From contig NZ_JAAGLN010000063.1 in assembly GCF_010548145.1 (NCBI RefSeq), positions 1 through 32,269 on the forward strand: a stretch of DNA of 32,269 bases. The letters run 5' to 3'. The notes under the pieces are model-generated. The model had not been told where the DNA came from, did no database searches, and saw only the letters and a list, made by a program, of their open reading frames with translations. Every line of letters begins with the position of its first letter. Position 1 is the stretch's first letter. Origin of the DNA: Streptomyces sp. SID10853. Its GTDB lineage: Bacteria > Actinomycetota > Actinomycetes > Streptomycetales > Streptomycetaceae. A program made the translations under genes and the position numbers. Below, piece by piece: positions 6,641 through 13,516 of this stretch.

Positions 6641-8491
6641 TCAGCCGAGCTTCGAGATGTCCCTGACGGCGCCGCGGTCGGCGCTGGTCGCCATCGCCGC
6701 GTATGCCTTCAGCGCCTGCGAGACCTTGCGGTCCCGGTTCTTCGGGGCGTACACACCGTTCAGCGCGGCCCGGCGTGTTGCCAGCTCCTCGTCGGAGACC
6801 AGCAGCTCGATGGAGCGGTCCGGGATGGCGATACGGATACGGTCGCCGTCCTCGACGAGCGCGATCGTGCCGCCCGCGGCCGCCTCGGGAGACGCGTGCC
6901 CGATCGACAACCCCGACGTACCGCCGGAGAAGCGCCCGTCGGTGACCAGCGCGCAGACCTTGCCCAGGCCGCGGCCCTTGAGGAACGACGTCGGGTAGAG
7001 CATCTCCTGCATACCCGGGCCGCCCCTGGGGCCCTCGTAGCGGATGACGACGACATCGCCCGCGGTGATCTCCTTGCGGAGGATCTTGTCGACGGCCTCT
7101 TCCTGGGACTCGCAGACCACGGCCGGACCCTCGAAGGTCCAGATCGACTCATCGACACCGGCCGTCTTCACGACACAGCCGTCCACGGCCAGATTGCCCT
7201 TGAGGACCGCGAGACCGCCGTCCTTGGAGTACGCGTGCTCGGCGTCGCGGATGCAGCCGCCCGCCGCGTCCGTGTCCAGGGTGTCCCAGCGCTCGGACTG
7301 CGAGAACGCCTCGGCGGAGCGGACGCAGCCCGGCGCCGCGTGCCACAGCTCGACCGCCTCGGCCGACGGGGAGCCGCCGCGCACGTCCCAGGTCTTCAGC
7401 CAGTCGGCGAGCGAAGGCGAGTGGACCGAGTGCACGTCCTCGTTGAGCATGCCGCCCCGGTACAGCTCACCCAGGATGGCGGGGATGCCGCCCGCGCGGT
7501 GCACGTCCTCCATGTAGTACGTGCCGCCGGGTGCGACGTTCGGCGCGACCTTGGACAGGCACGGGACGCGGCGCGAGACCTCGTCCATGTCGGCCAGCCC
7601 GTAGGGCAGTCCGGCCTCCTGCGCGGCGGCCAGCAGGTGCAGGATCGTGTTGGTGGAGCCACCCATCGAGATGTCCAGCGCCATCGCGTTGTCGAACGCG
7701 GCCCGGCCGGCGATGGCGCGCGGCAGGACGGTCTCGTCGTCCTGCTCGTAGTGGCGCTTGGCGATCTCGACGACCGTGCGGCCCGCGTTCTCGTACAGCG
7801 CCTTGCGGGCGGTGTGGGTGGCGAGCACCGAGCCGTTGCCGGGGAGCGCCAGGCCCAGGGCCTCGGTCAGGCAGTTCATCGAGTTGGCGGTGAACATGCC
7901 CGAACAGCTGCCGCACGTGGGGCAGGCGTTCTCCTCGATACGGAGGATGTCCTCGTCCGAGACATTCTCGTCGACCGCGTCGCTGATGGCGTTGACCAGG
8001 TCGAGCTTGCGGACCGTGCCGTCGACCAGGGTCGCCTTGCCGGCCTCCATCGGGCCGCCGGAGACGAAGACCGTGGGGATGTTGAGGCGCAGCGCGGCCA
8101 TCAGCATGCCCGGGGTGATCTTGTCGCAGTTGGAGATGCAGATCAGGGCGTCCGCGCAGTGCGCCTCGACCATGTACTCGACGCTGTCCGCGATCAGGTC
8201 GCGGGAGGGCAGGCTGTACAGCATCCCGCCGTGGCCCATCGCGATGCCGTCGTCCACGGCGATCGTGTTGAACTCACGCGGCACCGCGCCCGCCGCCTTG
8301 ATCGCCTCGGAGACGATCCGCCCCACCGGCTGGAGGTGGGTGTGGCCGGGCACGAACTCGGTGAAGGAGTTGGCGACCGCGATGATCGGCTTGCCGATGT
8401 CCGCGCTCGCTACCCCCGAGGCTCGCATGAGGGCACGGGCGCCCGCCATGTTGCGGCCGTGGGTGACTGTGCGGGACCTCAGCTCGGGCAT
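6641..8491 (-). CDS. ilvD: dihydroxy-acid dehydratase
   Basis: Dehydrates 2,3-dihydroxy-isovalerate and 2,3-dihydroxy-3-methylvalerate to the 2-keto acids, the third step of valine/isoleucine (and leucine) synthesis. The 616-residue protein aligns in memory with E. coli IlvD from MPELRSRTVTHGRNMAGA to VRDISKLG. Fe-S ligands are expected in SNCDKITPG (C122) and CPTCGSCSGMF (C190, C193, C196). The residue at 49 is Gly, not the extra Cys of oxygen-stable [2Fe-2S] enzymes, which hints at an E. coli-like [4Fe-4S] form. ATG 8491 has AAGGAG 9 nt upstream; the long N-terminal extension in frame is not coding. No ilvBNC neighbours. Confidence 0.97.
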   Translation of the reverse strand: MPELRSRTVTHGRNMAGARALMRASGVASADIGKPIIAVANSFTEFVPGHTHLQPVGRIVSEAIKAAGAVPREFNTIAVDDGIAMGHGGMLYSLPSRDLIADSVEYMVEAHCADALICISNCDKITPGMLMAALRLNIPTVFVSGGPMEAGKATLVDGTVRKLDLVNAISDAVDENVSDEDILRIEENACPTCGSCSGMFTANSMNCLTEALGLALPGNGSVLATHTARKALYENAGRTVVEIAKRHYEQDDETVLPRAIAGRAAFDNAMALDISMGGSTNTILHLLAAAQEAGLPYGLADMDEVSRRVPCLSKVAPNVAPGGTYYMEDVHRAGGIPAILGELYRGGMLNEDVHSVHSPSLADWLKTWDVRGGSPSAEAVELWHAAPGCVRSAEAFSQSERWDTLDTDAAGGCIRDAEHAYSKDGGLAVLKGNLAVDGCVVKTAGVDESIWTFEGPAVVCESQEEAVDKILRKEITAGDVVVIRYEGPRGGPGMQEMLYPTSFLKGRGLGKVCALVTDGRFSGGTSGLSIGHASPEAAAGGTIALVEDGDRIRIAIPDRSIELLVSDEELATRRAALNGVYAPKNRDRKVSQALKAYAAMATSADRGAVRDISKLG

Positions 8492-8548
8492 CGTGGCTCG
8501 CTCCTTAGGCAGATGTGACTGCCGTCGAGCGTACGCCTGCGCTCCAAG

Positions 8549-8569
8549 ATCCGGACTCGGCGTCCGGAT
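8549..8569. repeat. inverted repeat upstream of ilvD
   Basis: ATCCGGAC-TCGGC-GTCCGGAT is a perfect 8-bp inverted repeat 58 bp before ilvD. It could be an operator for ilvD or a terminator for the gene ending at 8667; nothing decides between them. Confidence 0.4.
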
Positions 8570-8586
8570 TACGGGATACCCGGATA

Positions 8587-8625
8587 CCGGAGGACGCCGG
8601 AGGACGCCGGAGGACGCCGGAGGAC
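8587..8625. repeat. 10-bp tandem repeat, about 4 copies
   Basis: CCGGAGGACG is repeated three times exactly and a fourth time with a changed last base, in the 175-bp gap between ilvD and the isomerase-like gene. The gap contains no gene. Confidence 0.8.
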
Positions 8626-8666
8626 CCGGGGAAGGCGACTGGGTCTTCCGTCCGGACCAGGCCGGG

Positions 8667-9485
8667 TCAGCGGTGGCGGGCCCGGGTGGCCAGATGGAGG
8701 CGGGTGAAGGCGAGTGCCTCCGCCAGGTCGGCCTCGCGTTCCGCGGTGGACATCGCGCGCCGGGTGTTGACCTCGATGACGACATGGCCGTCGAAACCGC
8801 TGCCCGCGAGCCCTTCGAGCAGCTCCGCACAGGGCTGGGTGCCGCGGCCGGGCACCAGGTGCTCGTCCTTGCCTGAGCCGCGCCCGTCCGCGAGGTGCAC
8901 ATGGGCCAGCCGCGGGCCCATCCTGCCGATCATCGCCATCGCGTCGGTGCGGGCGGTCGCGGTGTGCGAGAGGTCGGCCGTGAAGTGGCGGTAGTCGTCG
9001 TGGGTGACGTCCCAGTCGGGGGCGTACGCGAGCATCTCGCGGTCCCGGTAGCGCCACGGGTACATGTTCTCGACGGCGAAGCGGACGTCGGTCTCGTCCG
9101 CCATCCGCCAGATCCCCTCGACGAAGTCACGGGCGTACGTGCGCTGCCAGCGGAAGGGCGGGTGCACGACGACGGTGGAAGCGCCGAGCCGCTCGGCGGC
9201 CGACCTGGCGCGCTTGAGCTTGGTCCAGGGGTCGGTGGACCAGACCCGCTGGGTGATCAGCAGACACGGCGCGTGGACCGCGAGTACCGGCATGCGGTGG
9301 TGGTCGGAGAGTCTGCGCAGCGCTTCGATGTCCTGGCTGACGGGGTCGGTCCACACCATGACCTCGACGCCGTCGTAGCCGAGGCGTGCGGCGATCTCGA
9401 AGGCCGTCGCCGTCGACTCCGGATACACGGAGGCCGTGGACAGCGCGACCTTCGCATCCGGGATGCGCACCACTGGATCTGCCAC
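8667..9485 (-). CDS. sugar phosphate isomerase/epimerase-like TIM-barrel protein
   Basis: A 272-residue protein of the xylose isomerase-like TIM-barrel superfamily (AP_endonuc_2 fold). Strand motifs in order: VALSTASVYP, YDGVEVMVWTD, MPVLAVHAP, STVVVHPPF, VRFAVENMYPW, FTADLSHTA, LAHVHLADG and GHVVIEVNT. The conserved His and Glu residues (VHPP, VENM, DLSH, HVHLAD, IEVN) fit divalent-metal ligands. The specific substrate cannot be read. The likely start is GTG 9485, with TACGCT 7 nt upstream and no Shine-Dalgarno; the extra in-frame codons upstream do not resemble the family. Confidence 0.8.
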   Translation of the reverse strand: MADPVVRIPDAKVALSTASVYPESTATAFEIAARLGYDGVEVMVWTDPVSQDIEALRRLSDHHRMPVLAVHAPCLLITQRVWSTDPWTKLKRARSAAERLGASTVVVHPPFRWQRTYARDFVEGIWRMADETDVRFAVENMYPWRYRDREMLAYAPDWDVTHDDYRHFTADLSHTATARTDAMAMIGRMGPRLAHVHLADGRGSGKDEHLVPGRGTQPCAELLEGLAGSGFDGHVVIEVNTRRAMSTAEREADLAEALAFTRLHLATRARHR

Positions 9486-9492
9486 GGGAGAC

Positions 9493-9498
9493 AGCGTA
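9493..9498 (-). promoter_or_regulatory. -10 element, leaderless start at 9485
   Basis: TACGCT on the minus strand lies 7 nt before GTG 9485. Confidence 0.45.
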
Positions 9499-9574
9499 CG
9501 GGCCGTGCCCCGGCTGTCTCCCTCCGGATCGGGCCGTGCCCGACAAGACCGGCCGCACCGCACCGCCGCACCCT

Positions 9575-9670
9575 GGCCGGGAGCCCTGCCCGGCAGGACG
9601 GTGGCCGGGAGCCCTGCCCGGCAGGACGGTGACCGGGAGCCCTGCCCGGTGCAGGTGACCGGGAGCCCTA
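9575..9670. repeat. 28-bp tandem repeat with internal palindrome
   Basis: Two nearly identical 28-bp units (9575-9602, 9603-9630), a diverged 26-bp third (9631-9656) and a partial fourth (9657-9670) run into the stop codon of the ppx/gppA gene. Units 1 and 2 contain CCTGCC-C-GGCAGG. On the minus strand the array follows the phosphatase stop directly and may act as its terminator. Confidence 0.75.
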
Positions 9671-10600
9671 TCTGACGGGCAGGTGGTCGAGGCGGCGCAG
9701 GATGACGCCCTCGCGCAGCGCCCAGGGGCAGACCTCCAGCTCGTCGACGCCGAGCAGATCCATCGCCCCCTCCGCGACCAGCGCTCCCGCGAGGAGCTGT
9801 CCGGCGCGGTCGGTGGAGACCCCGGGGAGCTGGGCGCGCTCGGCCGAGGTCATCGTGGCGAGCCTGGGGACCCAGTCCTCCAGTGACTTACGGCTCAGCC
9901 CGCGGGGCACGTACGGGCCGTCGGCCGAGCGGGCGGCGCCCGCGATACGGGACAGCTGCTTGAAGGTCTTGGAGGTCGCGACCACCCGGTCCGGTCTGCC
10001 GAAGCGGGTGAACTCCCCCACGGTCCTGGCGATCTCGGCCCGGACATGGCGGCGCAGCGCCCTGACGTCCTGCGGGTCGGGCGGATCGCCCGGCAGCCAG
10101 GCGCTCGTCAGCCGGCCGGCGCCGAGCGGCAGCGACACGGCCGCGTCGGGGTCCTCGTCGATGCCGTACGCGATCTCCAGGGAGCCGCCGCCGATGTCGA
10201 GCAGCAGCAGCCGGCCCGCGGACCAGCCGAACCAGCGGCGCGCGGCGAGGAAGGTGAGCCGGGCCTCGTCGGCGCCGGTGAGGACCTGGAGGTCGACACC
10301 GGTCTCGGCGCGTACCCGGGTGAGGACGTGGTCGGCGTTGGTCGCCTCGCGGACGGCGGATGTGGCGAACGACAGGACGCTCTCGGCGCCCTTGTCCTCG
10401 GCGGCCTGCAGGGCGTCGTTGACGGTGGTGACCAGCCGGTCGATGCCGTCGGGGCCGATCGCGCCCTCGGCGTCGAGGAGTTCGGCCAGGCGCAGGCCCG
10501 CCTTGTGCGAGTGCGCGGGCAGCGGGCGGGCGCCGGGGTGGGCGTCGACCACCAGCAGGTGAACTGTGTTCGAACCGACGTCGAGGACTCCGAGTCTCAT
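9668..10600 (-). CDS. Ppx/GppA family phosphatase (exopolyphosphatase-like)
   Basis: A 310-residue ASKHA-fold phosphatase that would hydrolyse inorganic polyphosphate or pppGpp. Motifs: N-terminal LGVLDVGSNTVHLLVVD (phosphate-1 loop, 3-19), TSAVREATN, TGADEARLTF with the catalytic-type Glu, and the second phosphate loop LLDIGGGSLEI (133-143). The length matches the short actinobacterial form that lacks the C-terminal HD domain. ATG 10600 gives the family start MRLGVLDVGSNT. TAGCGT lies 7 nt upstream with no ribosome site. It is divergent from the cysteine-rich gene at 10678; the two -10 elements are only about 50 bp apart. Confidence 0.9.
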   Translation of the reverse strand: MRLGVLDVGSNTVHLLVVDAHPGARPLPAHSHKAGLRLAELLDAEGAIGPDGIDRLVTTVNDALQAAEDKGAESVLSFATSAVREATNADHVLTRVRAETGVDLQVLTGADEARLTFLAARRWFGWSAGRLLLLDIGGGSLEIAYGIDEDPDAAVSLPLGAGRLTSAWLPGDPPDPQDVRALRRHVRAEIARTVGEFTRFGRPDRVVATSKTFKQLSRIAGAARSADGPYVPRGLSRKSLEDWVPRLATMTSAERAQLPGVSTDRAGQLLAGALVAEGAMDLLGVDELEVCPWALREGVILRRLDHLPVR

Positions 10601-10607
10601 GGGCGGA

Positions 10608-10613
10608 ACGCTA
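10608..10613 (-). promoter_or_regulatory. -10 element, leaderless start at 10600
   Basis: TAGCGT on the minus strand lies 7 nt before ATG 10600. Confidence 0.45.
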
Positions 10614-10665
10614 CTGGGCGGGTGCAAGCGGGTGGCCGTTCGGGCTGAGGGGGGTGGTGTCCCCG

Positions 10666-10671
10666 TACGCT
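10666..10671 (+). promoter_or_regulatory. -10 element, leaderless start at 10678
   Basis: TACGCT lies 6 nt before GTG 10678. Confidence 0.45.
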
Positions 10672-10677
10672 GGGGAC

Positions 10678-11493
10678 GTGCCGAAGACGAAAAAGGCGAA
10701 GCCGGGCAAAACTGCCGGGCAGCCGAAGCCGAAGAGTGCCGAGCGGGCCAGTGACGAGCAGGGTCTGGATTTCGCCCGCGCCTGGGTGGAGTTCCCTGAT
10801 CCCGCCGACGACGAACAGGTCTTCCGCTGCGACCTGACCTGGCTCACCTCACGGTGGACCTGCATTTTCGGCAGCGGCTGCCAGGGCATCGAGGCGGGCC
10901 GCGCCGACGACGGCTGCTGCACCCTGGGCGCGCACTTCTCGGACGAGGAGGACGAGCAGCGGGTGGCCGGTCATGTGGAACGGCTGACGCCGGACCTCTG
11001 GCAGTTCCACGACGTCGGTACGGAGTCGGGGTGGGTCCAGCTCGACGAGGACGGGGAGCGGCAGACCCGTCGCTGGAAGGGTTCCTGCATCTTCCAGAAC
11101 CGGCCCGGGTTCGCGGGCGGCGCGGGGTGCTCGCTGCACATCCTGGCGTTGCGTGAGGGCAAGGAGCCGCTGGAGACGAAGCCGGACGTCTGCTGGCAGC
11201 TGCCGGTCCGCCGGACGTACGACTGGATCGAGCGGCCCGACGAGTCGCGGGTGCTCCAGATCTCGATCGGTGAGTACGACCGGCGCGGCTGGGGTCCCGG
11301 CGGTCACGATCTGCACTGGTGGTGCACGTCAGCGACGTCCGCGCACGGCGCGGGCGATCCGGTCTATGTGACGTACCGGCCGGAGCTGATCGAGCTGATG
11401 GGCGCACCGGCGTACGAGCGGCTGGTGGAACTGTGCGAGGAGCGGGTCGCCGCGCTGCTGCCGATGGCCCCGCATCCGGCCGACCCGCGGTAG
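10678..11493 (+). CDS. cysteine-rich DUF3109-like putative metal-binding protein
   Basis: A 271-residue soluble protein with a Lys-rich N-terminus (PKTKKAKPGK) and nine cysteines: C51, C62, C68, C80-C81, C137, C151, C172 and C216. The order FRCDL, C-x5-C, GCC with GAH, GSCIF, CSLH, KPDVCWQLPVR and WWCTS follows the layout I recall for DUF3109, a family related to YkgJ-type Fe/Zn-chelating proteins. A metal or Fe-S centre is likely; a function is not known. The start is GTG 10678, which has TACGCT 6 nt upstream; the earlier GTG 10654 would include the promoter. No neighbour shares its strand. Confidence 0.7.
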   Translation: MPKTKKAKPGKTAGQPKPKSAERASDEQGLDFARAWVEFPDPADDEQVFRCDLTWLTSRWTCIFGSGCQGIEAGRADDGCCTLGAHFSDEEDEQRVAGHVERLTPDLWQFHDVGTESGWVQLDEDGERQTRRWKGSCIFQNRPGFAGGAGCSLHILALREGKEPLETKPDVCWQLPVRRTYDWIERPDESRVLQISIGEYDRRGWGPGGHDLHWWCTSATSAHGAGDPVYVTYRPELIELMGAPAYERLVELCEERVAALLPMAPHPADPR

Positions 11494-11520
11494 GGCTGCT
11501 GGTTCTGCGCCCCCCTGCTT

Positions 11521-11625
11521 CTCTGTTCCCTGCTTCCCTGCTTCCCTCTGCTCTTGTGCCGTTGTGCCGTTGTGCCGTTGTGCCGTTGTGCCGTTGTGCC
11601 GTTGTGCCGTTGTGCCGTTGTGCCG
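11521..11625. repeat. octanucleotide tandem arrays
   Basis: Nine uninterrupted copies of TTGTGCCG fill 11554-11625. Just before them, about 11528-11549, a second octamer, CCCTGCTT, is repeated two to three times. The main array abuts the stop codon (TAA, 11626-11628) of the minus-strand BACON protein, so it lies in the 3' region of both converging genes. It is not coding in either, and 8 is not a multiple of 3. Confidence 0.9.
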
Positions 11626-13332
11626 TTACGACGGTGAGGGCGTGTCCGGGGCCGACGGGGTCGGTGTCGTCGGGGGGTCCGAGACGGTCGGGGTGGGGCT
11701 GGGCGTCGGGTCCGACTGTGTCGGAGTGGGCGTCGGGCTGCCCGAGGGCGCGGGTCCCGTCGTCGGGCCGTTCGACGGGGTCGGGCTGCCGTGGCCGTGA
11801 TGGCCGTGGCCATGCCCGTGGCCCGGCCCCTGGCTTCCGCCGCCCCGGCCGTACCCGTGCATCGAGACGACCGCGCCCGACGGGTCGATGGCGATCCGGG
11901 CCGACCAGGCGCCCGCCGGTTCGCCGCGGTGGTCCACGTAGACCTGGATCGTGGTCGAGCCGCCCGGCGACAGGACGCCCGACGCGCTGCTCAGATAGAG
12001 CCACGGCGCACTCCTGGCGGCCGACCAGGAGAGCGGCCGGTCGCCGCCGTTGGTCAGGGTGATCGACGTACGGCCGCCGGACGCGCGGGCCGTGACGGTG
12101 AGGCCGCCGGGGGCCACCGATCCGCCGCCCGCCTTCTTGTTCCCCGCGTCCGGGCTGACGACCTCGACCGACACGTCGGGCGAGCTGCTGTCGTCGGCGA
12201 ACGGGGTGTGCTGGGAACGGGCGTTGCCCGCGTTCTCGTAGTGGTCGTACGGGCTCGCGCCGTTGTCGCTCGGGCCGTCCGCCTCGCTCGTCGTCACCGA
12301 ACCGCCGTGCCCCTCGCCGGTGGAGGGCGCGTGCCGGTACGCCACCCACAGGGCCAGTACCGGAGCGGCGACGACGGTCGCGACGACGGTGGTCGTCACG
12401 GCCCGCGAGCGCAGCCGGTCGCGGCGGGCCGCGCGGTCCTTGGGGTCCAGCGGGAAGCCGGTACGGCCGAAGCGCGGGGCGTGGCCGCGGGGGGCGTGCA
12501 GCATCGCCGCGTATGCGGCGGATCGTTCCGCCACGACGAGCGGCAGGGCCGCCGGGGTGGGCGGGGTGACGGTGGAGCCGGGCCAGGGGCCCGCCGCTCC
12601 GGCCCGCTCGGCGACCCGGCGGCAGCGCGGGCAGTCGTCCACGTGCCGCACCAGCTCGCGGCGGAGCGCCGTGGAGAGCAGGACCCGGTGGTCGCCGGTG
12701 AGCCGGGCGACGCTCGGGCAGTTGCCGGTCTCGACGACGGCGAGGGCCGCGCGGGTCCGCTCGACCTCACAGGCTCCGGCGGCCAGCAGTTCGCGGGCGG
12801 CGGCGGGCTCCAGGCCGAGCACGGCGGCGACTTCGCGCGGGCCGAGGCGGTGGCGTACCGCGAGCTCCAGCGCCTCGCGCTGCTCGGGGGTGGTGCCGGC
12901 GGCCTCGGGCCAGGCGAGGGTGGCCAGATCGCGACGCCTGCGCTCGGCGGTCTCGGCCGTCTCCGGGGGCTCGGGCGCGGACTGGGGCTCGGGCTCCGGC
13001 GTACGCCCGGAGTGCGCGCCGGGCCGCAGCCGCTTCTGCTCGGCGAGTTTGCGCAGACAGGCCCAGCGCGCGAGGGCGTACAGCCAGGCGCGGCGGCTCT
13101 GTTCGCCCGATGGACAGCGGCTGAACTGGCGTTCCGCGACGGCGAGCACCTCACCGAGGACGGCGGTGGCCGCCGTGTGGTCGCACAGTACGGAGAGGCA
13201 GTAGGTGAAAATGCCGTCCAGATATGCCTCGTAACGGACCGGCGGGCGCTGTTCCGACGGGTGGGGTGCGCGCCGGTGCGCCCGGTGTGCGCCGGTGGTG
13301 TGCGTGGGGTTCTCCAGTCTGCTGCTCGTCAC
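11626..13332 (-). CDS. membrane protein: sigma-like, zinc-finger and BACON-like extracellular parts
   Basis: A 568-residue multidomain protein. Residues 34-100 look like an ECF sigma region 2 (RYEAYLDGIFTYCLSVL, ending RAWLYALARWACLRKLAE). Residues 147-192 resemble region 4 (TPEQREALELAVRHRLGPREVAAVLGL). RELVRHVDDCPRCRR gives an H-x3-C-x2-C anti-sigma-type zinc finger (H230, C234, C237). One membrane helix follows at 311-332, then an extracellular beta domain (about 407-484, with SWSAARSAPWLYLSSASGVLSPGGS) like BACON domains, a His/Gly tract and a Pro/Ser/Thr wall-spanning tail. The start is GTG 13332 with TACCGT 7 nt upstream; the N-terminus is cytoplasmic. It may couple an outer-surface signal to transcription, by inference. 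Confidence 0.75.
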   Translation of the reverse strand: MTSSRLENPTHTTGAHRAHRRAPHPSEQRPPVRYEAYLDGIFTYCLSVLCDHTAATAVLGEVLAVAERQFSRCPSGEQSRRAWLYALARWACLRKLAEQKRLRPGAHSGRTPEPEPQSAPEPPETAETAERRRRDLATLAWPEAAGTTPEQREALELAVRHRLGPREVAAVLGLEPAAARELLAAGACEVERTRAALAVVETGNCPSVARLTGDHRVLLSTALRRELVRHVDDCPRCRRVAERAGAAGPWPGSTVTPPTPAALPLVVAERSAAYAAMLHAPRGHAPRFGRTGFPLDPKDRAARRDRLRSRAVTTTVVATVVAAPVLALWVAYRHAPSTGEGHGGSVTTSEADGPSDNGASPYDHYENAGNARSQHTPFADDSSSPDVSVEVVSPDAGNKKAGGGSVAPGGLTVTARASGGRTSITLTNGGDRPLSWSAARSAPWLYLSSASGVLSPGGSTTIQVYVDHRGEPAGAWSARIAIDPSGAVVSMHGYGRGGGSQGPGHGHGHGHHGHGSPTPSNGPTTGPAPSGSPTPTPTQSDPTPSPTPTVSDPPTTPTPSAPDTPSPS

Positions 13333-13339
13333 CCGGCCG

Positions 13340-13345
13340 ACGGTA
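13340..13345 (-). promoter_or_regulatory. -10 element, leaderless start at 13332
   Basis: TACCGT on the minus strand lies 7 nt before GTG 13332. Confidence 0.45.
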
Positions 13346-13504
13346 GGCCGGTAATAGCCGCCTCCTAGCACCTCTTGAGGGCATTTAATCCTTACGGGTG
13401 AACGTATCGCTCAAAAGGGGACAGGAATCTCAGATTCCGTTTGCGGGTCACCCGGCTGTCCGCCCGCCGCCGCAGCCACGGGGCCCGCTGTCGGTGCGGC
13501 CGGT

Positions 13505-13510
13505 TACGGT
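13505..13510 (+). promoter_or_regulatory. -10 element, leaderless radA
   Basis: TACGGT lies 6 nt before ATG 13517, with no ribosome site between them. Confidence 0.45.
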
Positions 13511-13516
13511 GGCGCC

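Noticed and set aside
11554..11625. Possible CRISPR-like array
   Set aside because: The units are contiguous 8-mers without spacers, so this is a simple tandem repeat.
10844..12349. Long minus-strand open frame reading QRHNGTT repeats
   Set aside because: It runs antisense to the DUF3109-like gene and out of frame with the BACON gene; the repeated peptide is the octamer array read through.
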